DNA of 64,000 nt from Loktanella gaetbuli. Lineage in GTDB: Bacteria; Pseudomonadota; Alphaproteobacteria; Rhodobacterales; Rhodobacteraceae. This document shows positions 16,609-24,611 of this stretch, piece by piece (the stretch's first letter is position 1; each line of letters starts with the position of its first letter). The notes beneath the pieces are model-generated. The model was given only the letters and a program-made list of their open reading frames with translations. It searched no databases and was not told the DNA's origin. Location of the stretch: the NCBI RefSeq assembly GCF_020531945.1, contig NZ_JAJATZ010000003.1:434001-498000 (forward strand), in the 5' to 3' direction. The position numbers and the translations under genes are program-made.

Positions 16609-17997
16609 GTGGACACCCTCCTACTCTCTCGTATCCAGTTTGGTGCGAATATTTCATTTCACATTCTGTTCCCGACGATCACGATCGCGCTGGGCTGGGT
16701 GCTGCTGTTCTTTAAGCTGCGTTTCAACAAGACCGGCGACCAGAAGTGGATGGACGCCTATATGTTCTGGGTGAAAATCTTTGCCCTGTCGTTCGCCATG
16801 GGCGTGGTGTCGGGCATCACGATGTCGTTCCAGTTCGGCACCAACTGGCCGGGGTTCATGGAAACTGTGGGCAACGTGGCGGGTCCGCTGCTGGCCTACG
16901 AGATCATGACGGCGTTTTTCCTGGAGGCGGTGTTCCTGGGCATCATGCTGTTCGGGGCATCCCGCGTGAAAAACTGGGTGCATACGCTGGCGACGTTTCT
17001 GGTGGCGTTCGGCACGACGATGTCGACGTTCTGGATCATCGTGCTGAATTCCTGGATGCACACGCCGCAAGGGTACGAGGTGATCGACGGTGTGGTCCAT
17101 GCGACCAACTGGATGGAGATCATTTTCAACCCGTCGATGCCGTACCGGTTCGTGCACATGATGCTGGCGTCCGGCCTGACGGTGGCATTCCTGATCGCTG
17201 GTATCTCTGCGCTGCGGATGCTGTGGGGCGATCGCGGCGAGGCGGTGAAATCCACGTTGCGGTTCGGCATCATCACGGGTGCCGTGCTGATCCCGCTGCA
17301 AATTCTGGCCGGTGACATGCACGGTCTGAACACGCTGGAATATCAGCCGGCCAAGGTCGCCGCGATGGAAGGCAACTGGGAAACACAGTCGAACGTGCCG
17401 CTGGTGCTGTTTGCCGTGCCGAACCAGGAAACCCGGTCGAATGACTTTGAGATCAGTATCCCGAATGGTGCATCGATGATCCTGACGCACAAGGCGGATG
17501 GTGTGGTGCCCGGTCTGAATGACTTTGTCGGTGAGGATGGCGAAATCCTGCACCCGCGTGTGGCCCCGGTGTTCTATGCCTTTCGCATCATGATCGGCAC
17601 GGGTGTTGCGATGCTGCTGCTGTCCTGGGGTGGTGCGTTCCTGCTGCGTCGCTACGGTGCCGGCGACATGCCCAAGCTGCCGCTGCTGGCCTTTACCGCC
17701 ATGAGCTTTAGCGGGTGGATCGCGACGCTGGCGGGCTGGTACACGACCGAAATCGGGCGTCAGCCGTGGCTGGTGCAGGGTGTGCTGACGACCAAGGACG
17801 CGGTGAGCGATGTGCCCGCCAGCATGGTGCTGAGCACGCTGATCGGATACCTCGCCGTCTATGCGGTGCTGATCGTGGCCTACATCGGCGTGATCACTTA
17901 CCTCGCGCGCAAGGCGACCAAGGGTGAGCCGTTCTCGAACCGGCGCTATCCGCGTCGGGGCGAGGTCAACATCGCCACATTGCAGCCGGGGGAATAA
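16609..17997 (+). CDS. cydA: Cytochrome bd-type quinol oxidase subunit I (CioA-like)
   Basis: This is the haem-bearing subunit of the bd oxidase, which reduces oxygen to water with quinol in the inner membrane. Features are the first-helix histidine in ISFHILFP, GTNWPGFMETVGN, FLEAVFLGIMLFG, and the GRQPW motif in EIGRQPWLVQG. At about 460 residues it is shorter than E. coli CydA, and the Q-loop region is compact, as in the cyanide-insensitive CIO branch. I prefer the GTG at 16609, which has GGAG six bases upstream. A TTG at 16594 is the longer alternative. The gene ends two bases before cydB. Confidence 0.93.
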   Translation: MDTLLLSRIQFGANISFHILFPTITIALGWVLLFFKLRFNKTGDQKWMDAYMFWVKIFALSFAMGVVSGITMSFQFGTNWPGFMETVGNVAGPLLAYEIMTAFFLEAVFLGIMLFGASRVKNWVHTLATFLVAFGTTMSTFWIIVLNSWMHTPQGYEVIDGVVHATNWMEIIFNPSMPYRFVHMMLASGLTVAFLIAGISALRMLWGDRGEAVKSTLRFGIITGAVLIPLQILAGDMHGLNTLEYQPAKVAAMEGNWETQSNVPLVLFAVPNQETRSNDFEISIPNGASMILTHKADGVVPGLNDFVGEDGEILHPRVAPVFYAFRIMIGTGVAMLLLSWGGAFLLRRYGAGDMPKLPLLAFTAMSFSGWIATLAGWYTTEIGRQPWLVQGVLTTKDAVSDVPASMVLSTLIGYLAVYAVLIVAYIGVITYLARKATKGEPFSNRRYPRRGEVNIATLQPGE

Positions 17998-17999
17998 TC

Positions 18000-19010
18000 A
18001 TGGACCTGTTTGGTGATCCGGCCGTCTGGCTGCCGTGGACCTTTGCCGCACTCATGGGATTGTCGATCCTGATCTATGTGGTGCTGGACGGTTTCGATCT
18101 GGGCGTTGGCCTGCTGATGCCGCTGGCCAACGACGATGAAAAGGACCGGCTGGTCGCGTCGATCGGCCCGTTCTGGGATGCGAACGAGACGTGGCTGGTG
18201 CTGGCCGTCGGGCTGTTGCTGGTGGCGTTTCCGCCCGCGCATGGTGCGATCCTGACGGCGCTGTATCTGCCGGTGTTCGTCATGCTGATCGGGTTGATCC
18301 TGCGTGGCGTGTCGTTCGAGATGCGCGCCAAGGCCCCGTTGTCGCAAAAGGCGGCGTGGAACGGTGCGTTTTTCGCGGGGTCGCTGCTGGCATCGCTGAG
18401 CCAGGGTTTCATGCTGGGCATGTACATCATGGGCCTGACGTGGACGCTGCCGCATGTCGGTTTCGCTGTGCTGACGGCTGTGTTCCTGACGGTCGGCTAC
18501 AGTTTCATCGGCGCGGCCTGGCTGATCTGGAAAACCGATGGCGACCTGCAACAGCACGCTGTGCGCTGGGCCAAGGGTGGCATCTGGGGACTGATACTGG
18601 GCATTGGCGCGATCTCTCTGGCGACGCCGTTCGTCAGTTTCCGCATCTTTGAGAAATGGTTCAGCTGGCCCGAAATCGGTTATCTGTCGCCGCTGCCGAT
18701 CCTGTCGATGGCGCTGGTCGGCTACCTGTGGTGGAAGCTGCGTCGCCTGCCGTTCGTGGATGATCGCTGGGCCTGGACGCCGTTTGCCGCGGCAACGGGA
18801 TTGTTCGTCCTTGCCTATGGTGGGCTGGCCTATTCGTTCTATCCCTACGTGGTGCCGGAACAGATCACGATCTACGATGCGGCATCGGCCCCCGAAAGCC
18901 TGATGATCATTCTGGTGGGGACGCTGTTCGTGCTGCCAGCCATCGCAGGCTATACCGTGCTGTCGTATTTCATTTTCCGGGGCAAGGCGACAGAGCTGCG
19001 TTACGACTGA
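18000..19010 (+). CDS. cydB: Cytochrome bd-type quinol oxidase subunit II (CioB-like)
   Basis: This is the second integral membrane subunit of the bd oxidase, 336 residues with about eight hydrophobic helices. The family motif near the N terminus is visible: LDGFDLGVGLL followed by SIGPFWDANETWLV, and RGVSFEMRAK. The ATG lies directly after the cydA stop. Small CydX-like or cydDC assembly genes are not present nearby. A stem-loop follows the stop. Confidence 0.95.
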   Translation: MDLFGDPAVWLPWTFAALMGLSILIYVVLDGFDLGVGLLMPLANDDEKDRLVASIGPFWDANETWLVLAVGLLLVAFPPAHGAILTALYLPVFVMLIGLILRGVSFEMRAKAPLSQKAAWNGAFFAGSLLASLSQGFMLGMYIMGLTWTLPHVGFAVLTAVFLTVGYSFIGAAWLIWKTDGDLQQHAVRWAKGGIWGLILGIGAISLATPFVSFRIFEKWFSWPEIGYLSPLPILSMALVGYLWWKLRRLPFVDDRWAWTPFAAATGLFVLAYGGLAYSFYPYVVPEQITIYDAASAPESLMIILVGTLFVLPAIAGYTVLSYFIFRGKATELRYD

Positions 19011-19015
19011 CTGTT

Positions 19016-19043
19016 GCGCCCCGGTCCTGAATGGCTGGGGCGC
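19016..19043 (+). terminator. Stem-loop after cydB
   Basis: GCGCCCC at 19016-19022 pairs with GGGGCGC at 19037-19043 around a 14-base loop, five bases after the cydB stop. There is no T-run. Confidence 0.5.
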
Positions 19044-19146
19044 ATTCGAATTGCGAAATTCGCGCCCTTCGCGCAGAGTATCACCGTCCGGGCGGGTCAT
19101 GGCAATGCTGCTGCGCGGCCGTAGAAGTAGCATTGGCGCGGAGCGT

Positions 19147-19785
19147 ATGATTATCAAGTTGTTAAGAAAGCTGCGGGCCAGGCGCCGGCAGTATCGGTAT
19201 GTTTCGAAAAGCGCGAAGCTGGAATGGCCGGTCAGTCCGGGCGGTGCCATCATCAAGGATCGTGCAAGCATCGGGCGCTATACCTACCTTAAACGTAGGA
19301 CGCGGGTGGCGCGTGGTACCAGGATCGGTCGGTATTGCACGATTGCGATGGGTGTGGACATTGGTCCGCCGGAACACCCGATGAATTGGATGAGTGTCCA
19401 CTCTTTCCAGTACAATACAGGTCACTTTCAGGATGTCCCCGGCTATGACAAGCCGCGCCGGATCAAGCACAAATCACGCCCGCGCACGGTGATCGGCAAC
19501 GATGTGTGGATCGGCGCGAAAGTGATCGTCCGGCGGGGGGTCAAGGTTGGCAATGGTGCGATCCTTGGGGCAGGGTCGTTTGTGAACAAAGACGTGCCAC
19601 CCTATGCCGTCGTCGGCGGTATCCCGGCGCGGGTCATTCGCTACCGGTTCGATGAGGCGACGATCGCGCGGTTTCAGCGGGTGAAGTGGTGGACGCTTAC
19701 CCCGCAAGAAATGGACGGCGTCACTTTCAACGACGTAGATGCAGCATTGGACCAGATCGAGCGGATCAAAGCCGGGTCTAACTGA
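19147..19785 (+). CDS. Hexapeptide-repeat acyltransferase (CatB/LbetaH-type)
   Basis: This 212-residue protein has left-handed beta-helix hexapeptide repeats. The trimeric acetyltransferase core reads NDVWIGAKVIVRRGVKVGNG, then AILGAGSFVNKDVPPYAVVG and GIPARVIRYRF, with a histidine-containing acceptor loop EHPMNWMSVHSFQY. Such enzymes O-acetylate sugars, often surface polysaccharides. The N terminus is strongly basic (KLLRKLRARRRQYRY). I chose the ATG at 19147. A longer frame upstream overlaps the cydB terminator region. It stands alone, convergent with idi, and its acceptor is unknown. It could serve the glycan module at 24-30 kb. Confidence 0.85.
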   Translation: MIIKLLRKLRARRRQYRYVSKSAKLEWPVSPGGAIIKDRASIGRYTYLKRRTRVARGTRIGRYCTIAMGVDIGPPEHPMNWMSVHSFQYNTGHFQDVPGYDKPRRIKHKSRPRTVIGNDVWIGAKVIVRRGVKVGNGAILGAGSFVNKDVPPYAVVGGIPARVIRYRFDEATIARFQRVKWWTLTPQEMDGVTFNDVDAALDQIERIKAGSN

Positions 19786-20319
19786 CTAGCCCGCCAGCGA
19801 AGCCTCGCCAAAGATCGCCTGCGCGTGGTCTGCGAGGTAGATTTTCAGCCAAGGCGTGAACGCGGTCGAGTCTGCATCCACCTGGACCATCAGATCACGC
19901 AATGCGACCCAGCGGGTCGCCATGACCTCTTCGGGGTTGGGGGTGACGGCCAGATCGGCGGGGGCCTCGGCGGTATAGACCTCGACCACCTCGTGTTCGA
20001 TCAGGCCGCCGCCGACATCCGCGCGATATTCAAGGCGGTCGCGATGGGTCAGGGTCAGGCCGGTGATGCCCAGTTCCTCGTTCAACCGGCGCGTGGCGCA
20101 GGTCAGCGAATCCTCGCCCCAGTCGGGATGGGTGCAGCAGGTGTTCGCCCACAGGCCGGGCGTGTGGTATTTGCCCAAGGCCCGTTGCTGGATCAGCACC
20201 TGATCGCCGCGCATGACAAAGACGCTGATCGCCTTGTGGCGCAGGCCACGCAGGTGGGCGTCCAGTTTTTCGACGGGCGTCAGGGTGCCGTCGATCCATG
20301 CGGGGATCATCACCGTCAT
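19786..20319 (-). CDS. idi: Isopentenyl-diphosphate delta-isomerase, type I
   Basis: This enzyme interconverts IPP and DMAPP for isoprenoids, here carotenoids and the bacteriochlorophyll tail. The 177-residue protein has the catalytic Cys in WANTCCTHP, the Nudix-like ATRRLNEELGI and a conserved acidic HEVVEVYTA. It overlaps the 3' end of bchP by four bases and is the last gene of the bchG operon, the same position as in Rhodobacter photosynthesis clusters. Confidence 0.94.
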   Translation of the reverse strand: MTVMIPAWIDGTLTPVEKLDAHLRGLRHKAISVFVMRGDQVLIQQRALGKYHTPGLWANTCCTHPDWGEDSLTCATRRLNEELGITGLTLTHRDRLEYRADVGGGLIEHEVVEVYTAEAPADLAVTPNPEEVMATRWVALRDLMVQVDADSTAFTPWLKIYLADHAQAIFGEASLAG

Positions 20320-21497
20320 GTGCGCGTGACGCTGACCAGCCCTGACAGATGGGCGAGGTTCTTGATGCCAATTTTCAAGTGCGCCATGGGCCGTGCCTTT
20401 ACCAGTGCCTTGTTCATATAGGCCTCGAACGTCAGTTTCTGAACATCCACGTCGTGGCAGAGCGACACGAACCGTTCGCGCCGTTCATCGCTGCGGTAAT
20501 AGGCGTTTTGCATCGCGCCGAGAACCCGGAATACCTGTTTGTGTTCCCGCATGAACAGTTTGCGGGCCAGTTGCAGGTCCTTGGCGCGGCCGGTTTTCAG
20601 TTTCGCCGCAGCAGCGGTGGCGGCGACGCGGCCGCCGACCATGGCGTAGTAGATGCCTTCGCCCGAGGACGGGGCCACGACGCCGGCTGCGTCACCGGCC
20701 AGCACCACGTCATTGCCGTTGTCCCAACGGTCCAGCGGTTTCAGCGGGATCGGTGCACCCTCGCGGCGGATGGTTTTGCAGTCCGTCAGACCGTGAGCCG
20801 CGCGCAGGTCGGCGGTGGCCTGTTTGACGTCCACCGATTTGACCAGCGACCCCATGCCGATGCTGGCCTGACCGCCGTGGGGGAAAATCCAGCCATAGAA
20901 ATCAGGCGAGATCTTGCCGTCATAGATCACGTCGCAGCGTTTGGGGTCATAGGTGGCGTTGGCCTCGGGGGCTTCGACGATTTCGTGGTAGGCGATGACA
21001 TAGGGGATTTTGTCGCCGCCCGGCACGCATTGGGCCGCGACCTTGGACCGGGCACCGTCGGCACCGATGATCATTTTGGTGTCGAGGATCTGTTCCTCGC
21101 CCGTTTCCTTGTCCCGGTAGATGACATGGCTGCCGTCGGCGTCGCGGGTGATGCGCACGAATGTGCCGGCAATCAGATCGGCCCCGGCTGATACGGCGCG
21201 GTCACGCAGGAAGGGGTCGAAATGTTCGCGGTCGACCATCCCGACGAAACCGTTCTCGATCGGGATATCGACGTGGCGTTGGGTCGGGGACACCATCCGT
21301 GCTGTCGTGATTTTCGCCACAAGCTGGTCGTCGGGGATGAAAAAGTCCGCGATCAGGCGGGGCGGGATTGCGCCACCACAGGGTTTGATCCGGCCCAACC
21401 GGTCCAGCATCGCGACCCGGTGACCGGAACGAACCAGATCCTCGGCGGCGGTGGCCCCGGCGGGGCCTGCGCCCACGACAACGACATCATATTTCAT
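20316..21497 (-). CDS. bchP: Geranylgeranyl diphosphate/bacteriochlorophyll reductase
   Basis: This flavoprotein stepwise reduces the geranylgeranyl tail of bacteriochlorophyll to phytyl. The N terminus has the dinucleotide motif VVVVGAGPAGATAAEDL and the family motif KPCGGAIPP, followed by GADGARSKVA and AGDAAGVVAPSSGEGIYYAM. It has 393 residues from the ATG at 21497. The same frame stays open further upstream inside the next gene, but that part is not homologous. It lies two bases from the PucC-like gene, so translation is probably coupled. Confidence 0.95.
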   Translation of the reverse strand: MKYDVVVVGAGPAGATAAEDLVRSGHRVAMLDRLGRIKPCGGAIPPRLIADFFIPDDQLVAKITTARMVSPTQRHVDIPIENGFVGMVDREHFDPFLRDRAVSAGADLIAGTFVRITRDADGSHVIYRDKETGEEQILDTKMIIGADGARSKVAAQCVPGGDKIPYVIAYHEIVEAPEANATYDPKRCDVIYDGKISPDFYGWIFPHGGQASIGMGSLVKSVDVKQATADLRAAHGLTDCKTIRREGAPIPLKPLDRWDNGNDVVLAGDAAGVVAPSSGEGIYYAMVGGRVAATAAAAKLKTGRAKDLQLARKLFMREHKQVFRVLGAMQNAYYRSDERRERFVSLCHDVDVQKLTFEAYMNKALVKARPMAHLKIGIKNLAHLSGLVSVTRT

Positions 21498-21499
21498 GG

Positions 21500-22780
21500 C
21501 TATTCTCCCGGAACGAGTGTGGATGCGGACGCACGGTGGCGGTCCATGATTTTTGCGGCCATCAGGGCGGCGGTCAGAAACAGGGCGGCTTCGAAGATGA
21601 AGACAGAGCCGAAGGCCTGCGCGTCGCCCAAAGTTGTGCGGCCCAGATCGACGAGGGCAGCGCCCGTCAGCCCGCCAAAGCCTGCGGCGACCGCTTGGGC
21701 GGCCCCCCACAGGCCCATGCGGGTGCCTTCGCGGCGGTCGCGGCCCTGGCCTGCCAGCGCCATCATCGACCCGATGGCGGCGACGGCGAACATGCCGTTG
21801 AAGAAACCCAGTGCCACGACAGCGGGCACCAGCGGTGCACCCGGTCCCATTGGCCCGATGAAAGCGAGTGCCGCCAGCGATGCGGCGGACCCGATGCAGC
21901 CCGCGACGACCCAGCCGCGTAGGCCGCCGATCTTGAACCCGGTGGCGAGGATGCCGACGGCCAGCATTCCGACGAATGTGCCGCCGTTCTGTGCGCCCGA
22001 CAGCGAGGTGGACTGGCCGGGGGTGAAGCCAAAGACGAGGCCGGCGTAGGGTTCGAGAATCAGTTCCTGCATGAAATAGGCGGTCATCGACAAGAACACG
22101 AAAAGCGTGAAGTTGCGCGCGCGGCGTTCGGCCCAGACCTCTGCCAGGCCCTGGCGGAAGGGGGTGGCGTCGGGTTCCGTGACCTTGATCAGGCGGCGTT
22201 CGAGGCCCCAGACGGCGAGGGTGGTCAGGGCTGTGGCGGCTGTCACGACGATGGTGACGACCTTCAGCAGCAAGGCGGGTGTGTATGGATCCAGGAACGC
22301 ACCCACGGTGCCAGCGGTGACCGCGATGCCAAAGATCATCATCAGCCATGTGATCGTGGCGGCGGCGGCGCGGCGCTGTGGCGCGGTCGTTGTCGCGAGC
22401 AATGCCAGCAGTGACGTGCCTGATGCACCGACGCCGAGGCCGATCATTGCGTAGGCTGCGATGGACACGGTCAGGCCAAGCGCAAAGCTGACGGGAAACA
22501 ACAGGATCGCCACGGTCGCCAGCAGTGCGCCCGCGGCAAGGATTGCCATGCCGCCGATGATCCAGCGGGTGCGCTGTCCGCCTGCGTCAGATGCAAAGCC
22601 CCACTTTGGCCGGCTGAGCTGGATACCGTAGTGCAATGCCACCAGCGCGCCGGGGAGGACGGCGGCCAGTGACAACTCGACAACCATGAGGCGGTTCAGG
22701 GTGGATGTGGTCAGGACCACAATCGCGCCAAGGCACATCTGCACGAGGCCTAGGCGCATGATCTGGAACCAGGTCAGCAT
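21500..22780 (-). CDS. PucC/LhaA-family MFS protein (bacteriochlorophyll synthase 44.5 kDa chain)
   Basis: This is a 426-residue inner-membrane protein with about 12 helices of the BCD/PucC branch of the major facilitator superfamily. Members help deliver bacteriochlorophyll or assemble light-harvesting complexes. The N terminus, RLGLVQMCLGAIVVLTTSTL, with NRLMVVEL, is diagnostic. Its place between bchG and bchP matches orf428 of Rhodobacter capsulatus. The ATG is one base after the bchG stop. The exact cargo is not known. Confidence 0.92.
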   Translation of the reverse strand: MLTWFQIMRLGLVQMCLGAIVVLTTSTLNRLMVVELSLAAVLPGALVALHYGIQLSRPKWGFASDAGGQRTRWIIGGMAILAAGALLATVAILLFPVSFALGLTVSIAAYAMIGLGVGASGTSLLALLATTTAPQRRAAAATITWLMMIFGIAVTAGTVGAFLDPYTPALLLKVVTIVVTAATALTTLAVWGLERRLIKVTEPDATPFRQGLAEVWAERRARNFTLFVFLSMTAYFMQELILEPYAGLVFGFTPGQSTSLSGAQNGGTFVGMLAVGILATGFKIGGLRGWVVAGCIGSAASLAALAFIGPMGPGAPLVPAVVALGFFNGMFAVAAIGSMMALAGQGRDRREGTRMGLWGAAQAVAAGFGGLTGAALVDLGRTTLGDAQAFGSVFIFEAALFLTAALMAAKIMDRHRASASTLVPGE

Positions 22781-22781
22781 A

Positions 22782-23687
22782 TCAGCCTCCGATACTGCGC
22801 AGGGCGGTGGCGGTGACCATCATGCCAGCGATGAAAAACAGGATGCCCATGCCCTGATACCATTGCGCACGTCCCAGCGGGTCGCGCAGCAGGGTGCGCA
22901 TGGCGATCAGCTGGATGGCGAGCAGGGCGGCGACGGCGGTGCCGTGCAGCAGCTTGCCGTTGAGGTCGAGCAGGATGATGACCGCGATCTGGGGCAAGGT
23001 CATGGCCCAGCAGGCCACGCGCGCGGCGCGGGCGGGACCTAGGACGACGGGCAGTGATCGCAGGCCAAGTGCGCGGTCACCGGTGACCGATTTGAAATCG
23101 TTCAGCACCATGATTCCATAGGCCCCCATCCCGTAGAGCGTGGCGATCACCATGATGAGGAGTGACGGCGCACCGGCTGACAACACGGCAGCGCCCGTGA
23201 TCCACGGCAGGGTTTCATAGGCCAGCCCACAGAGCAGCGGCCCCCAGAGAGGCGAACGTTTCGCCCGGAGAGGTTCGGCGGAATAGGCCCAGGCGGCGGC
23301 ACAGGCGAGCGCGGTTGCACCAAACCCCCACGCGCCAAGCTGCCATCCGATGGCCAGCGACAGCAGGGTCATCGCAAGTGCGATCCACAGGCCCCAGCGA
23401 CCGGGCACGGCACCGGACGGAATAGGCCGGTCAGGTTCGTTGATCGCGTCGACATGGCGGTCGCACCAGTCGTTGGCGGCCTGGCTCATGCCGCAGGTCA
23501 CGGGACCGGCGAGCACGACGCCCAACGCCACCAGCGTCCAGTCGGCTGACAATGTGCCGACGGACACGACGCCGCACAGGTAGGCCCACATCGGCGGAAA
23601 CCATGTCCACGGCTTGACTAGACGCAGCAGTGCCTTTGGCGCGGGCCAGCGACGCGGTGTGGATGGGTGATCTGCGAGGGTACTCAT
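22782..23687 (-). CDS. bchG: Bacteriochlorophyll a synthase
   Basis: This membrane prenyltransferase of the UbiA family attaches the C20 tail to bacteriochlorophyllide. It shows KPWTWFPPMWAYLCG, the first Asp-rich motif NDWCDRHVDAINEPDRPIPS and the second motif LNDFKSVTGDRALG, with about nine helices. It has 301 residues from the ATG at 23687, chosen by comparison with known BchG N termini. No strong ribosome-binding site precedes it, and a PpsR-like site begins four bases upstream. It is the first gene of bchG-orf428-bchP-idi. Confidence 0.94.
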   Translation of the reverse strand: MSTLADHPSTPRRWPAPKALLRLVKPWTWFPPMWAYLCGVVSVGTLSADWTLVALGVVLAGPVTCGMSQAANDWCDRHVDAINEPDRPIPSGAVPGRWGLWIALAMTLLSLAIGWQLGAWGFGATALACAAAWAYSAEPLRAKRSPLWGPLLCGLAYETLPWITGAAVLSAGAPSLLIMVIATLYGMGAYGIMVLNDFKSVTGDRALGLRSLPVVLGPARAARVACWAMTLPQIAVIILLDLNGKLLHGTAVAALLAIQLIAMRTLLRDPLGRAQWYQGMGILFFIAGMMVTATALRSIGG

Positions 23688-23690
23688 GAC

Positions 23691-23708
23691 TGTCAGTCTA
23701 ACTAGACA
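23691..23708. promoter_or_regulatory. PpsR/CrtJ-type site 1
   Basis: TGT-N12-ACA is present as TGTCAGTCTAACTAGACA. This is the classical PpsR/CrtJ operator spacing for aerobic or light repression of photosynthesis genes. It starts four bases upstream of the bchG ATG. Confidence 0.75.
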
Positions 23709-23725
23709 CATACGCAGGGGGCAAG

Positions 23726-23743
23726 TGTAAACTAATGCGGACA
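23726..23743. promoter_or_regulatory. PpsR/CrtJ-type site 2
   Basis: A second TGT-N12-ACA, TGTAAACTAATGCGGACA, lies 35 bases from the first. Paired sites allow cooperative PpsR binding. Confidence 0.75.
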
Positions 23744-23825
23744 GGTCGGGTCATATCCTAACTTGTGTTTGCACTTTCCCTGCACCCGATGCACCGTATC
23801 CGAAACGATTTGGAGAATTCCTGAC

Positions 23826-24611
23826 ATGACTATTCGCGTCACGGTGTGGAACGAAAATGTCCACGAAACCCACAACAAGATCGTCGGTGATCTGTATCCC
23901 GACGGTATTCACGGCGCGATCGCCGATGCCTTGAACAAGGCGGATGGAATCGCTGCGACGACAGCCACCCTGCAAGAGCCGGAACACGGTGTGACGCAGG
24001 AAAGGCTGGACAATACCGACGTGCTGATCTGGTGGGGTCATGCCGCGCACGGCGATGTCGATGACGCCGTGGTCGCGCGCGTGACAGAGGCGGTCTGGTC
24101 CGGCATGGGCTTCATCGCGCTGCATTCGGCGCATTTCGCCAAGCCGTTCAAACGACTGATGGGCAGCGCCTGCAACCTGACCTGGCGCGAGGCAGGCGAG
24201 CGTGAGCGACTGTGGGTCACGTCACGCAATCACCCGATTGCGGCCGGGCTGCCCGATCATTTCGAGCTGGAAAACGAGGAAATGTACGGCGAACCCTTTG
24301 GCGTGCCGGAACCGCTGGAAACTGTGTTCATCAGCTGGTTTCAGGGGGGCGAGGTGTTCCGGTCCGGCCTGACCTACAAGCGTGGTGCGGGCAACGTGTT
24401 CTATTTCCGCCCCGGGCACGAGACCTATCCGACGTATTTCGACAGCAACGTGCAACGTGTGATCGAAAATGCCGTGCGCTGGGCACATAATCCCGCGATG
24501 CGCGATCCTGCCCCGACAGACGCGCCCAACGTGCCGGTGGAACAGGCGCTGGAACCCATCGAGGCGCGCGGGCCAAGCCTGCACGCGGACGGCGAAGAGG
24601 GTTTCAAGTGA
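23826..24611 (+). CDS. ThuA-family protein
   Basis: This is a 261-residue protein of the ThuA (trehalose-utilisation, glutamine-amidotransferase-like fold) family. Visible features are the N-terminal strand RVTVWNENVHE, DVLIWWGHAAHGDV, FIALHSAHFAKPF, and the C-terminal GNVFYFRPGHETYPTYF. ThuA-like proteins usually neighbour sugar oxidoreductases, as here, but their reaction is poorly defined. I chose the ATG at 23826 with GGAG upstream. The gene overlaps the next one by four bases. Three direct TGCAC repeats lie 30-60 bases upstream (23770-23794) and may be regulatory. Confidence 0.88.
   Translation: MTIRVTVWNENVHETHNKIVGDLYPDGIHGAIADALNKADGIAATTATLQEPEHGVTQERLDNTDVLIWWGHAAHGDVDDAVVARVTEAVWSGMGFIALHSAHFAKPFKRLMGSACNLTWREAGERERLWVTSRNHPIAAGLPDHFELENEEMYGEPFGVPEPLETVFISWFQGGEVFRSGLTYKRGAGNVFYFRPGHETYPTYFDSNVQRVIENAVRWAHNPAMRDPAPTDAPNVPVEQALEPIEARGPSLHADGEEGFK

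Noticed and set aside
20349..21191. Long plus-strand open frame opposite bchP
   Set aside because: It is an antisense shadow of a conserved gene, common in GC-rich DNA, with no family features.
21498..22349. Long open frame continuing bchP upstream by about 280 codons
   Set aside because: The extra part is Arg/His/Pro-rich shadow sequence of the PucC-like gene, while the bchP dinucleotide motif starts at the ATG of 21497.
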